Part shown: positions 8,384 to 16,824 of the stretch, piece after piece
Layout of the letters: each line of letters begins with the position of its first letter
Position numbering within the stretch: position 1 is the first letter of the stretch
Assembly: GCF_000422905.1 (NCBI RefSeq)
Contig: NZ_AUGY01000090.1
Location: forward strand, 1-32,851
Direction of reading: 5' to 3'
Source: Paenibacillus alginolyticus DSM 5050 = NBRC 15375
GTDB taxonomy: Bacteria > Bacillota > Bacilli > Paenibacillales > NBRC-103111
DNA: 32,851 nucleotides
Notes under the pieces: generated by a model
Told to the model about the DNA's origin: nothing
The model's input: the letters and a program-made list of their open reading frames with translations, nothing else
Database searches by the model: none
Position numbers and translations under genes: made by a program

Positions 8384-8602
8384 TTAAAAAATTGGGATTC
8401 TTGCTTTATTCCCATCTTTGGCATATAAAATGGCTTCTGAACTAAATAAATCAACGTGCTCCAACGGTTGAGCAAGGTTCATCGTTGTAAATTTGTTATA
8501 ACGAAGAGCGTTGATCAGAGAGGGAATTAATTTGTGGTCCGTTCCAACGAAATTGACAGAAATCGGCGTTTTGTTAAATAAAATATTCATTCTCAACTTC
8601 AA
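8384..8602 (-). CDS. small hypothetical protein (72 aa, TTG start)
   Basis: The product is 72 residues with no recognised domain: basic N-terminus, mixed hydrophobic and polar segments, no signal peptide or membrane helix. The TTG start is suggested by AGGAG five bases upstream. An in-frame ATG at 8590 would leave that site 17 bases away. The gene ends about 55 bases before the bidirectional terminator at 8286-8330, as expected for a real convergent transcript, and it lies outside the repeat element. No homologue comes to mind. Coding status is likely but not secure. Confidence 0.5.
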   Translation of the reverse strand: MKLRMNILFNKTPISVNFVGTDHKLIPSLINALRYNKFTTMNLAQPLEHVDLFSSEAILYAKDGNKARIPIF

Positions 8603-8738
8603 CTCATCTCCTATAGAAAAATAAATATAAACAACTGAGAGTTAAGAATATCATCTATTAAGTAATAAGTCCGTCGATTATCGTTGTCGGAATAACACTA
8701 GTTCTGTCGAGGTTCGAGAAAATAAAACAGGTGCCAAT

Positions 8739-8774
8739 AGAGGCCGCTTGAACCAATGCGTTCAAGTGGCCTCT
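8739..8774 (-). terminator. stem-loop ending the yhbH-spoVR transcript
   Basis: AGAGGCCGCTTGAAC and GTTCAAGTGGCCTCT pair over 15 bp with one G-T wobble or mismatch and a six-base loop. It begins six bases beyond the spoVR stop on the minus strand. The T-rich tail is delayed and imperfect, so termination may be partial. The remaining stretch up to 8602 is AT-rich and holds nothing else that I can identify. Confidence 0.6.
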
Positions 8775-8779
8775 TCGTA

Positions 8780-10210
8780 TTACAGAAAACGACGATGATG
8801 CTTCTTCCCGTCAAAAGTGAACAAAACCGGTTTATCCTCGACGATGGTATGCATATGAATGGATTTGCCCCAGAGCTTGTAAATGTAGGGAAGAGTTCGC
8901 TCGACGTACTTGAGGTCAAGTTCGACTCCCTCAAAAGCATGCTTCAAATACAATTCCCCGCTGCGCTGGTAATCGCCATCTTCCACAACAATGTAGGGGA
9001 AGCCACCATTCACTCTAGAATAAATAAGCTGATCCCGCGTGTTTTCCCACGTTTTATCCGTAATCTTCCACTCAGGACCTTTCTTTTCAAATATATATAA
9101 ATCGAGTTCTTCCACAAGCGGTTGATTCAAATAATTCCGGATAAAAGAGGTATCTGATTCGTATTCGCGAACCTCGAATATTTTATTCCGACCATCTCCG
9201 GGCTTGCGTCCATGCCTTCTTATTTCTTCTTCTGTCGGATTGTCCCAGTGCTTCTCAATATCTTCAAAAATTTTAAGCCCAAGATAATAAGGATTTAAGG
9301 TATGGCGAGATGGAACCACAACCGAGGAGTTGAGCTTGGAGTACTCAATTGTTTCCTCTTCCGTCAAATCCAGCTCGCGCAATATGTGTTGATGCCAGTA
9401 GGAAGCCCAGCCCTCGTTCATGATTTTCGTTTCAAGCTGCGGCCAGAAATAGAGCATTTCATCGCGGAGCATCGTCAGAATATCTCGCTGCCAATCTTCC
9501 ATATAGGGGGCATTCTCCTCGATGAAAAGCAAAATATCTTTTTCAGGTTGAGGTGGAAAGCGTTTGTTTTCCTCTTTTTCAGGTGCAGGGGGTTTGTTCT
9601 TAACATCAAGATCCCATATATCCTCATATCCATAGGTTGCTACAGATCGGGCGGCTGGTGTGGAGGCTTTATGGGTTTCCTGACGATTACGCGTCTGTCG
9701 ATAAGATAGGGTCAGCACAGGATCAATGTGCTCCTGAATCGCTAGCACGGCGTCAATGAATTGCTCGACTTCGTCAATGCCATGTTCGATTTCGTATTGC
9801 CGAATTCTTTCGGCGGTAGCGGACATGCTTTCTACCATATTGCGATTCGTATTTGCGAAACGAGCGTTATTTTTGAAAAAATCACAATGGGCAAGCACGT
9901 GTGCTACAATCAGCTTATTTTGAATGAGAGAATTCCCATCTAGTAAGAAGGCATAACAGGGGTCAGAGTTAATGACCAATTCGTAAATTTTACTCAAGCC
10001 AAAATCATACTGAGTTTTCATACGGTGGAAATTTTTACCGAAACTCCAGTGACTGTAACGCGTCGGCATCCCATAGGCACCGAAGGTATATATAATTTCG
10101 GCGGGGCAGATTTCGTACCTCATCGGGAAGAAATCAAGTCCAAACCCTTTAGCAATTTCCGTTATTTCATCAATGGCGTATTCGAGCTTTTGGATTTCGG
10201 TTTTACTCAC
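8780..10210 (-). CDS. spoVR: SpoVR family protein
   Basis: This 476-residue protein has the full length of SpoVR, a cytoplasmic protein linked to spore cortex formation in Bacillus and to stress and biofilm states in proteobacteria. Characteristic stretches are IYTFGAYGMPTRYSHWSFGKNFHRMK near residue 40-65 (family hallmark), HVLAHCDFFKNNARFANTN near 105, and NEGWASYWHQHILRELDL near 265, all expected for the N-terminal alpha-helical domain. The C-terminal part is the conserved small domain. Its biochemical activity is unknown. The ATG overlaps the yhbH stop by four bases (ATGA), so the two genes are translationally coupled and transcribed together. Confidence 0.95.
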   Translation of the reverse strand: MSKTEIQKLEYAIDEITEIAKGFGLDFFPMRYEICPAEIIYTFGAYGMPTRYSHWSFGKNFHRMKTQYDFGLSKIYELVINSDPCYAFLLDGNSLIQNKLIVAHVLAHCDFFKNNARFANTNRNMVESMSATAERIRQYEIEHGIDEVEQFIDAVLAIQEHIDPVLTLSYRQTRNRQETHKASTPAARSVATYGYEDIWDLDVKNKPPAPEKEENKRFPPQPEKDILLFIEENAPYMEDWQRDILTMLRDEMLYFWPQLETKIMNEGWASYWHQHILRELDLTEEETIEYSKLNSSVVVPSRHTLNPYYLGLKIFEDIEKHWDNPTEEEIRRHGRKPGDGRNKIFEVREYESDTSFIRNYLNQPLVEELDLYIFEKKGPEWKITDKTWENTRDQLIYSRVNGGFPYIVVEDGDYQRSGELYLKHAFEGVELDLKYVERTLPYIYKLWGKSIHMHTIVEDKPVLFTFDGKKHHRRFL

Positions 10211-11364
10211 TGAACAGCCACTCCTTCCTGCTTTGTAAAAAAGGTTTTCAGTGCTTTGTACACTTCACCTTTCTCACGAATGACATAATGAAGAAATTTA
10301 GGATCATGAATATGGCGGAAAGCGGACATGAGTGTACTGCTGCGATTGTACTGGTTGACCTCTCCGTATCCGAACATGTTAGAGCGCTCCATTAACTGCG
10401 TAATGAGCTTCACACAGCGTTCGTTATCTGACGTCAAATTATCACCATCGGAGAAATGAAAGGGATAAATATTAAATTGTGACGGTGGATACCGTTTGTC
10501 GATAATATCAATCGCTGCTTGGTAAGCAGAGGAGCAAATCGTACCTCCACTTTCGCCTTTGGTGAAAAACTCTTCCTCCGTGACCTCTTTAGCTTCAGTA
10601 TGATGAGCAATAAATACAATCTCGACATTCTCATACTTCGTGCGCAGGAAGCGCGTCATCCAGAAAAAGAAGCTGCGGGCTATATATTTCTCAAAGGAAC
10701 CCATGGAACCGGAGGTATCCATCATCGCAATAATCAGCGCATTCGAGTGAGGCTTCTCTATCTCTTCCCACGTTTTGAAACGAAGGTCATCGGGGCTGAT
10801 ATGATGGATCCCAGGGGAATTCGATCGCGAATTACGACGCATATTCTCCAAAATGGTCCGTTTCTTATCGATGTTGGACATAATCCCTTTTTTGCGGATA
10901 TCGTTGAAAATCACTTCTGTCGTCGTCATATTGCGCTTATCTTTTTTCTTCAAATTGGGCAGCTCCAGCTCAGAGAACAACATGGCTTGCAGTTCCTCCA
11001 TGCTCACTTCCGCTTCATAGTAATCCTCACCGGCTTGATCGCCTGCACCCTCACCTTTCCCGGGGGCTTGGGCTGGCTGTGGATCTGTACCCAACACATC
11101 GCCGACCTGAGAGTCACCGTCTCCCTGACCAACATGTTTTCCTTTACTAAAGTTATAGCGGAATCGGTATTCATCCAGACTCTTAATAGGTACTTTCACA
11201 ACCTGTTTTCCATTGGACATGACAATGCTTTCGTCGGTAACCAGATCAGGAAGATTCTGTTTAATGGCTTCTTTCACCTTCTCTTGGTGCCTGGTCTGAT
11301 CCTGATATCCTTTGCGGTGTAAGGACCAATCCTCTTTGGAAACGATAAAAAGGGGTTCTGTCAT
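10207..11364 (-). CDS. yhbH: YhbH (DUF444) sporulation protein with von Willebrand A-type domain
   Basis: The 385-residue protein belongs to DUF444 (YhbH/YeaH). The N-terminal third is charged, with a Gly/Gln/Asp-rich linker around residues 75-110. The C-terminal half holds a VWA-like domain with the metal-site motif DTSGSMG near residue 220. In Bacillus the gene is needed for normal sporulation. In enteric bacteria its relative works with the kinase PrkA/YeaG and a SpoVR relative. PrkA is not beside it here. AAGGAGGTG precedes the ATG at ideal spacing. A 20-base stretch covering the DTSGSMG codons recurs in non-coding DNA at 12247-12266. Confidence 0.93.
   Translation of the reverse strand: MTEPLFIVSKEDWSLHRKGYQDQTRHQEKVKEAIKQNLPDLVTDESIVMSNGKQVVKVPIKSLDEYRFRYNFSKGKHVGQGDGDSQVGDVLGTDPQPAQAPGKGEGAGDQAGEDYYEAEVSMEELQAMLFSELELPNLKKKDKRNMTTTEVIFNDIRKKGIMSNIDKKRTILENMRRNSRSNSPGIHHISPDDLRFKTWEEIEKPHSNALIIAMMDTSGSMGSFEKYIARSFFFWMTRFLRTKYENVEIVFIAHHTEAKEVTEEEFFTKGESGGTICSSAYQAAIDIIDKRYPPSQFNIYPFHFSDGDNLTSDNERCVKLITQLMERSNMFGYGEVNQYNRSSTLMSAFRHIHDPKFLHYVIREKGEVYKALKTFFTKQEGVAVQ
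10699..10718. repeat. 20-bp exact repeat, copy inside yhbH
   Basis: ACCCATGGAACCGGAGGTAT occurs here, over the codons for the VWA metal-site motif of yhbH read on the minus strand, and identically at 12247-12266. The chance of a random exact 20-mer match in a window of this size is small. Confidence 0.6.
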
Positions 11365-11485
11365 GAGGACACCTCCTTGGTTGCTTTATGGCAAGCTTGA
11401 CGCTGAAACAGACTTTGGCAGTAATAAAGCTTGTTACTAAATATATTCAAGTATGCGGGGGATATGTGAAAGATTGAGGATTATG

Positions 11486-11514
11486 ATGATAAGACGAAAG
11501 CGACTTATCGTAAA
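11486..11514 (-). promoter_or_regulatory. candidate promoter of yhbH-spoVR
   Basis: On the minus strand TTTACG (11509-11514), 17 bases, then TATCAT (11486-11491) resembles a sigma-A promoter, about 120 bases ahead of yhbH. A mother-cell sigma-E promoter would be expected from B. subtilis knowledge, but I could not find a convincing -35/-10 pair of that type. Confidence 0.35.
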
Positions 11515-11564
11515 CTAGACGTATATTTTATTTGCAGCATTCTTATGAAGATGAAGAACGGTTA

Positions 11565-11573
11565 TGTTATAAT
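11565..11573 (+). promoter_or_regulatory. extended -10 promoter of the toxin-antitoxin pair
   Basis: TGTTATAAT carries a perfect TATAAT (11568-11573) with the TG extension one base upstream, which compensates for the lack of a good -35 box. It stands about 35 bases before the antitoxin start. Confidence 0.65.
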
Positions 11574-11608
11574 CAATGTACAAGTGAGGATAATTGGTGG
11601 TGATAGTA

Positions 11609-11875
11609 ATGGAAAAAGTAAATAGCTCCGAAGAGCTTATGGAAACCATAATCAGCATGAATAGTGAGCATTCAGTTCGTCAATTTCTTATACCTGGGAA
11701 AGGGAAATTTACGGTTGTTCTTCAAGAGGAAGATCATCTTTCTATTAGTTCTGAAGTTAAAGTGAATCCAGAACTTAAGCGCATGATTGATGAAAGTCGT
11801 GAAGAATATAAACAAGGTAAGGGAATGTCAACTACTGAGCTTTTGAAATCATTGTCCCCTAAGGATTTTGCATAA
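11609..11875 (+). CDS. RelB-like antitoxin of a type II toxin-antitoxin pair
   Basis: The product is a small acidic protein of 88 residues from the ATG. Its tail NPELKRMIDESREEYKQGKG, followed by STTELLKSLSPKDFA, is the usual shape of antitoxin C-termini that wrap around RelE/ParE toxins. The N-terminal half should provide dimerisation and DNA contact for autoregulation, but I recognise no specific DNA-binding fold. Starts are ambiguous: the ATG at 11609 has GGTGGTG six bases upstream, while a GTG at 11597 has GAGG at seven bases. It overlaps the toxin gene by one base (TAATG), the classic arrangement. Confidence 0.7.
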   Translation: MEKVNSSEELMETIISMNSEHSVRQFLIPGKGKFTVVLQEEDHLSISSEVKVNPELKRMIDESREEYKQGKGMSTTELLKSLSPKDFA

Positions 11876-12156
11876 TGAATACTCGCTCGATCATCTGGCT
11901 TCCTACTGTTAGAACAAAGCTAATCCAGTTTCGCAGTGAGCGTTTCACTAAGGAAGAAACATTTGATTTCATTACTCAGGTTGTTTTGGAAGTTGAAGAC
12001 TACTTGAAGAATCCGGTAATTGGTAAGGCTTATACAGAGGAGTTTGGTGAATACAGGGGAATAACTCGTATAGTGGTCAGAAAATTCAGAATTTATTTTG
12101 AGATTGTAGATGATGTGCTCACTATTGTTGCTGTTTTATTTCCTGGCGAAAAGTAA
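11875..12156 (+). CDS. RelE/ParE-family toxin
   Basis: The 93-residue product has the compact RelE/ParE pattern: N-terminal helices with FRSERFTKEETFDFI, a middle GEYRGITRIVVRKFRIYFEIVDD, and the closing strand VLTIVAVLFPGEK. Family toxins either cleave mRNA on the ribosome or poison gyrase. The sequence does not tell which. The start ATG shares a base with the antitoxin stop. A strong terminator follows 20 bases later, so the pair is a self-contained unit inserted between the sporulation genes and the sensor operon, which suggests acquisition. Confidence 0.75.
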   Translation: MNTRSIIWLPTVRTKLIQFRSERFTKEETFDFITQVVLEVEDYLKNPVIGKAYTEEFGEYRGITRIVVRKFRIYFEIVDDVLTIVAVLFPGEK

Positions 12157-12173
12157 ATGATTCATTAGAGTTC

Positions 12174-12231
12174 AAAAAAAGTCTGCCTCTACCCTCCCGC
12201 GGCTACGCATTGGAGATCAGGCAGATTTTTT
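12174..12231. terminator. terminator after the toxin-antitoxin pair
   Basis: TCTGCCT (12182-12188) pairs with AGGCAGA (12219-12225), with an A-tract before and TTTTTT after. The long 30-base loop contains its own CCGCGG. The A/T flanks allow function in both directions. Confidence 0.75.
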
Positions 12232-12246
12232 AGTTAATTCTGAAAT

Positions 12247-12266
12247 ACCCATGGAACCGGAGGTAT
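12247..12266. repeat. 20-bp exact repeat, intergenic copy
   Basis: This is identical to 10699-10718 in yhbH and in the same orientation. Read on the minus strand it would encode TSGSMG, but the flanks do not continue the yhbH sequence and contain stops, so it is not a functional gene fragment. Confidence 0.55.
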
Positions 12267-12379
12267 GTAGCTGTGTCATTTACATGTTGATATGGCTAGC
12301 TCGATTTAATGGATAGGGTTAAAAAAGCTGGTTTCTTTCGTAAGCCTATTATTCCCAAGGTAGAAATGACGGCTACTCG

Positions 12380-12408
12380 TTGACGGAATTGGGAAGCTCG
12401 AATATGAT
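12380..12408 (+). promoter_or_regulatory. sigma-A promoter of the sensor operon
   Basis: TTGACG (12380-12385), a 17-base spacer and TATGAT (12403-12408) are a near-consensus pair 32 bases before the kinase ATG at 12440. An in-frame TTG at 12380 that could be taken for a longer start is actually the -35 box. Confidence 0.7.
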
Positions 12409-12439
12409 GATTCTGTCAATAGAAGAGGTGATTGGAACA

Positions 12440-14515
12440 ATGGCGTTTTTTCTGCAAGCCTTTACAAGTCGGCTGACTCGAAAATATTTATTAATTTTCT
12501 CATTAATATTGATCATTCCGACAATTATCATCTATCGTTTGATAGTGAGTTACGCACAGAATGTCATGGAAGAGCATATTGCTCGTGATAATTTGATCGG
12601 AGCGGACGCGATTGTCAATCGTTTGAATGCGGAAATCACCAATGTGGTGCTGCAGCTGCAGTTGATTGCGGGTCAAAATCTAGCCTACCAAACAGACGAA
12701 AAAACGATGTATGAGAATGCGAAGCAGACGATCGCCAAGAGCTCTATGCTTCATGCCATTTACTATGTCGATAATGAATCGCGGATGCGTTTCGAGGCCC
12801 CCTTTTCTCCAGAAATGCAAGCGGTTTCTTATGCGTACCCAGGACTTGAACATGTGCGATGGAGCTATACGTATATGGTTTCGGGCCTGCTCTACAATTA
12901 TCGTAAAGAAACAGCTGTGACCATAGCCGTTCCTGTCTACTATAAAGATCGCACGTTTCACGGGGCTCTTGTGGCTGAGCTTAGCCGAGACTATTTGTCT
13001 GAGATGCTGCGTACCATGAGCGCAAGCCGTGAAGGCTTCAGCTATTTGTTGGATTTGAATGGACGAGTTATTGCCTCATCGGAAGAAGATATTCTTGGCA
13101 AGGATTTGGGAAGCGACTCGATTGGACAACGGTTAATGGTCGGTGATTCAGGACTTATTACAAGCTTATATCAAGGTCGCGAAAGCATTGTTGCTTATCA
13201 ACAGATGCGCGATAACTGGGGATTGGCACTGGGCATACCCAAAGATATTGCTTTTCAACCGGTACAGTTGCTGGGCCGTGCGCTGACGATTAGTTTTTTA
13301 TCCATATTCGTGTTAAGTCTATTACTTATTTTATTTGGAATGCGTGGTTTGCTGTATCCGATCATTCATCTCACTCGTTTTGCCAACAAATATAGGCAGG
13401 AGCATACGTTAGAAGCTCTTCAAGCAGACCGGATGGATGCCAAGGATGAATTGAGCGTACTCACCGGGACCATGAAAGCACTTACGCATGAGCTTGATTT
13501 CAAGGAACGTTTTCTTCGAGATGTCATTGAAGGTATCCCCTACGCACTTGTAACGATCAATCATGAAGGCTTGGTTACGCACGCCAATGATAAATTTTAT
13601 CATTTATTTCAAATCCATTGGACCGATCCGACGAAGCCGCACATATCTGTTATACCCGAGCTGTCGAACATGTCTTCGCTTCAGGGAGAGTCAGAGCTAA
13701 CCATCCTTGGCGATCGAGGAGAACGGAATATTGTTCGAATTGTGACAGCGCCCTTCCATAATGGTGTTCTCGCTGTTTTACAGGATGTGACGCAAATTAA
13801 GCTGCTTGAGGAACATGTCAGTCAAAGTGAAAAACTTGCTCAAATGGGACAAATTACGGCTGGCGTTGCCCATGAATTGAAAAATCCGCTTGCCGTACTT
13901 GCCAGCAGCTCGGAATTGATGAAGGATGAGATGATGGAAACGCATCAGGATTTCGAATTAATCCGTACCCTTATTTATGATATTGATGAAGAGATCGCGC
14001 GAATGAGCGGTATCGTCAATCAATTTTTATCGTTTGCAAAAACCAAGAGCGAGGATGAAGGCTTGATTGGGGTTGATCAACTGATTGAACGGGTTTTGCA
14101 TCTGCTGCGCATCAAATTTAACGAATCAAAAGTCATCGTAAATAAGCATTTTGAGGCTCCGCTGCCTTTAATTTTGGGTAGATATAACAAGTTAATTCAA
14201 TTATTTCTTAATTTGTTCCTAAATAGTATCGATGCGATGCCGAGCGGCGGGCTGTTGACACTAAGCATCATGAGAAAAGAACAGGAACTCGAAGTCAGAA
14301 TCGAGGATTCCGGCGAAGGGATTTCTCAAAACGATATGCAGTGGCTGTTTAATCCGTTTTTTTCCACGAAGGAGCAAGGTACGGGAATCGGCCTTACCAT
14401 TGCCAGTGAGATTATTCGAGAACATGGCGGGGAAATTCAAATCGAAAGCATCCTACAGCAAGGGACGACGGTCATTTGTAAATTTCCCATCCAGCGAAAG
14501 GAGATAACCGTATGA
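12440..14515 (+). CDS. membrane sensor histidine kinase (NtrB/AtoS type)
   Basis: The product has 691 residues from the ATG at 12440, chosen because GAGGTG lies nine bases upstream and a promoter covers the longer alternatives. Layout: membrane helix (about 15-36), extracellular dCache-like sensor region (about 40-285), second helix (about 290-312), HAMP linker, PAS domain (about 375-460), then the kinase core. The phospho-acceptor is His478 in GVAHELKNP. The N box is NLFLNSIDAM, and the G boxes are EDSGEGI and GTGIGL. It phosphorylates the sigma-54 activator encoded next, with a four-base gene overlap. Its ligand is unknown. Co-transcription with a solute-binding lipoprotein suggests that a loaded binding protein may touch the sensor domain. 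Confidence 0.93.
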   Translation: MAFFLQAFTSRLTRKYLLIFSLILIIPTIIIYRLIVSYAQNVMEEHIARDNLIGADAIVNRLNAEITNVVLQLQLIAGQNLAYQTDEKTMYENAKQTIAKSSMLHAIYYVDNESRMRFEAPFSPEMQAVSYAYPGLEHVRWSYTYMVSGLLYNYRKETAVTIAVPVYYKDRTFHGALVAELSRDYLSEMLRTMSASREGFSYLLDLNGRVIASSEEDILGKDLGSDSIGQRLMVGDSGLITSLYQGRESIVAYQQMRDNWGLALGIPKDIAFQPVQLLGRALTISFLSIFVLSLLLILFGMRGLLYPIIHLTRFANKYRQEHTLEALQADRMDAKDELSVLTGTMKALTHELDFKERFLRDVIEGIPYALVTINHEGLVTHANDKFYHLFQIHWTDPTKPHISVIPELSNMSSLQGESELTILGDRGERNIVRIVTAPFHNGVLAVLQDVTQIKLLEEHVSQSEKLAQMGQITAGVAHELKNPLAVLASSSELMKDEMMETHQDFELIRTLIYDIDEEIARMSGIVNQFLSFAKTKSEDEGLIGVDQLIERVLHLLRIKFNESKVIVNKHFEAPLPLILGRYNKLIQLFLNLFLNSIDAMPSGGLLTLSIMRKEQELEVRIEDSGEGISQNDMQWLFNPFFSTKEQGTGIGLTIASEIIREHGGEIQIESILQQGTTVICKFPIQRKEITV

Positions 14516-15822
14516 TATATCGGATATTGGTGGTCGATGATGAAGTCAAGCTTTGCCGTAACATCGCAATTAAGCTGGAAAGACGGGGTTATAAGGTAGA
14601 TTCTGCTTATGATGGGAAGACGGCGATTGGCATGTTGGAGCATACAGCGTATGATGCGGTTATTTTGGATTATATGCTGACGGATATGACGGGACTGGAT
14701 GTTCTGCAGGCGATCAAACAAAAGCATCCATATTTATTGATATTTATGCTTACTGCTTATGGTAATGTAGAAAATGCGGTCATGGCTATGAAGCTTGGAG
14801 CCGTAGATTACTTGAATAAACCTATTGAATTGAAGCTGCTTGCCGAGAAAATAGAGACGGCTCTGCCTATAGCAAGGGCTGATGAAACGGCGGGTAGTAT
14901 GTCTTTCGTTAGCGACCAGATGAAGCAGATTCGGGAAATGCTGGAGCGTATTAATCAAACGGAAGCCAGTATTTTGCTGCTTGGCGAAAGCGGAGTAGGT
15001 AAAACGGCATTGGCCAAATGGATTCACCAGGAGAGTCACCGGAATCAACATCCTTTCATCTCATTGAATTGTGCTGCAATACCTGAAAACCTGCTGGAAA
15101 GTGAATTGTTTGGCTATGAAAAAGGAGCCTTCACCGGAGCCGTCGACACCCGTATTGGCAAATTCGAAGCGGCTAATCAAGGGACTATTTTTCTAGATGA
15201 AATTGGCGAAATGTCTCTAGCTACGCAGGCCAAATTGCTGCACGTTATTGAGGAAAAGCGGATCATCCGACTTGGAAGTAATCAAGAACGTATCATGGAT
15301 GTACGCATCATCGCAGCAACGAACCGTAACATTCAGGAATTCGTCCGTGATGGAAAGTTCCGAGAGGATTTATACTATCGCTTAAATTTAGTAGAAATCA
15401 CCATACCACCACTCCGTCAGCGAAAAGAAGACATTGCTGTTCTTGTCGGGTCAAAGCTGCAGGAGCTCAATACCAAATATAGAAAATCGGTCATGGCCTC
15501 TGATGAACTGAAGAAAGCATTCGAAACCATGCCATGGCATGGGAATATTCGCGAGTTGTTCAATGTCCTAGAACGGATGCATATTTTAAAAACAAACGGA
15601 CACCTTCATATTGGTGATTTGCCAGCCAATTTGTCAGCTCAAACGGATCATAAAATGAATGAATCACGTACAGGCAAGCTGCAGGAAGTACTGGAGGAGG
15701 TTGAGGAGAAAATGATCGAGGATGCACTGGTTCGTTCCAAAGGTAATCAGACCAAGGCCGCCGATCTGCTTGGCATCTCCCGCAACACATTAATTCACAA
15801 GATAAAGAAGAGCAAACGATGA
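14512..15822 (+). CDS. NtrC-family sigma-54-dependent response regulator
   Basis: This 436-residue activator has three parts. The receiver (1-120) has acidic pocket D9/D10 and phospho-acceptor D53. The AAA+ domain (about 135-365) has Walker A GESGVGKT, the GAFTGA loop that contacts sigma-54, and GTIFLDEIGE. The C-terminal Fis-type helix-turn-helix (about 400-436) ends with NQTKAADLLGISRNTLIHKI. All residues needed for activity appear present. It overlaps the kinase gene and the binding-protein gene by four bases each, so the three are coupled. Its target is very likely the -24/-12 promoter at 17160-17175 through the palindrome at 17058-17100, the only such promoter I found in the window. Confidence 0.95.
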   Translation: MIYRILVVDDEVKLCRNIAIKLERRGYKVDSAYDGKTAIGMLEHTAYDAVILDYMLTDMTGLDVLQAIKQKHPYLLIFMLTAYGNVENAVMAMKLGAVDYLNKPIELKLLAEKIETALPIARADETAGSMSFVSDQMKQIREMLERINQTEASILLLGESGVGKTALAKWIHQESHRNQHPFISLNCAAIPENLLESELFGYEKGAFTGAVDTRIGKFEAANQGTIFLDEIGEMSLATQAKLLHVIEEKRIIRLGSNQERIMDVRIIAATNRNIQEFVRDGKFREDLYYRLNLVEITIPPLRQRKEDIAVLVGSKLQELNTKYRKSVMASDELKKAFETMPWHGNIRELFNVLERMHILKTNGHLHIGDLPANLSAQTDHKMNESRTGKLQEVLEEVEEKMIEDALVRSKGNQTKAADLLGISRNTLIHKIKKSKR

Positions 15823-16763
15823 AGACCAGAGGTTGGTTATGTATCCCCATTGTAATGTTTGTAGTGCTGCTTTCTTCCTGTACTCGTGGAACATTAGAAA
15901 TGACCGATGATTTGAATAAGCCGCTTCCGTTAAATAAAACAAAGATTACGATAGGGTCGAAGTCCATGACTGAGCAATATCTGCTCCTCAAGATGACTTC
16001 TCTGGTACTTCGACAGCATGGTTACCCTGTGAATGAAATGGTCACGCTCGATAGCGATGCAGTTCGATCTGCGATGGAAGCCGGGGTTATTGATCTGTAT
16101 TGGGAGTATACAACGACAGCTAGGCAGTATTACCAAAAGCAGGCGCCAATCTATGATGCCGATGAAGTGTTCCGCTTAGTCTCGGAATCGGATGCGAAGA
16201 AAGGTATAATTTGGCTGCCAAGAAGTCAGTTTAACAGCAGCTGGGCATTGCTTATGCGGGATGACGCGGCAAAACAACTGGGTATCCGTACGATCTCTGA
16301 TCTCGCCCGTATTTTCAAAGAAAAGCGGCTGACGATGAAGTTTGCCACGAATGATGAATACCAGCAAAGAGAAGATGGGATGAAGCGTCTTCAGGACATC
16401 TATGACTTTGTTGTTCCCAAAAATCAAATTGTCGCTATGGACACCAGTTTGCTGCCTCAAGCAGTGAAAGAAGCTCGTGTAGATGTTGCGGTAGGGCTCG
16501 CTTCCGATTCTAGAATTAAAGATCATCATCTGGTGATTATTGAGGATGATCGTTACTTGTTTCCACCCTATCATGCGGCTCCCGTCATCATTAAGAAGAC
16601 GTTGGATCAGAATGAGGAAATAAGCGAACTTATCAAACCTATTACGGAAGTCATCGACAATAACAACATGAGTGAATTGATGTACCAGGTGGATATTCTG
16701 CATAAGGATGTAACCCAAACTGCTCGTAATTTTTTGCTGCAAAAGCATATTTTGCAGCCTTGA
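15819..16763 (+). CDS. OpuC/ProX-type solute-binding lipoprotein encoded with the sensor kinase
   Basis: This 314-residue lipoprotein (lipobox LSSC, Cys21) has the type II binding-protein fold of the quaternary-amine family: ITIGSKSMTEQYLLLKM at the start of the mature part, IDLYWEYTTTA near residue 91, then the hinge-crossing SDLARIF and DVAVGLASDSRI segments. It is paralogous to the transporter's own binding protein (19690-20634) but differs from it strongly. Its last position in a kinase-regulator operon, with a four-base overlap, argues for a sensory job, presenting ligand to the kinase, rather than for transport. It could also serve the OpuC-type permease downstream as a second receptor. 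Two tandem terminators separate it from that operon. Confidence 0.85.
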   Translation: MKTRGWLCIPIVMFVVLLSSCTRGTLEMTDDLNKPLPLNKTKITIGSKSMTEQYLLLKMTSLVLRQHGYPVNEMVTLDSDAVRSAMEAGVIDLYWEYTTTARQYYQKQAPIYDADEVFRLVSESDAKKGIIWLPRSQFNSSWALLMRDDAAKQLGIRTISDLARIFKEKRLTMKFATNDEYQQREDGMKRLQDIYDFVVPKNQIVAMDTSLLPQAVKEARVDVAVGLASDSRIKDHHLVIIEDDRYLFPPYHAAPVIIKKTLDQNEEISELIKPITEVIDNNNMSELMYQVDILHKDVTQTARNFLLQKHILQP

Positions 16764-16824
16764 AGTCAGCGGAAATGGCGTTTATTGGGATTCGAAAATT
16801 GGATGGAAATATGGCTCTCAATAC

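Noticed and set aside
10519..11322. 267-codon plus-strand frame opposite yhbH
   Set aside because: It mirrors the coding bias of yhbH, and its product has no recognisable domain.
11440..11475. Sigma-E promoter (CATAC-type -10) ahead of yhbH
   Set aside because: CATACTTG is present, but no acceptable -35 element lies at the required distance.
12380..12439. A longer kinase start at TTG 12380
   Set aside because: This TTG is the -35 box of a near-consensus promoter, and the ATG at 12440 has a proper ribosome site.
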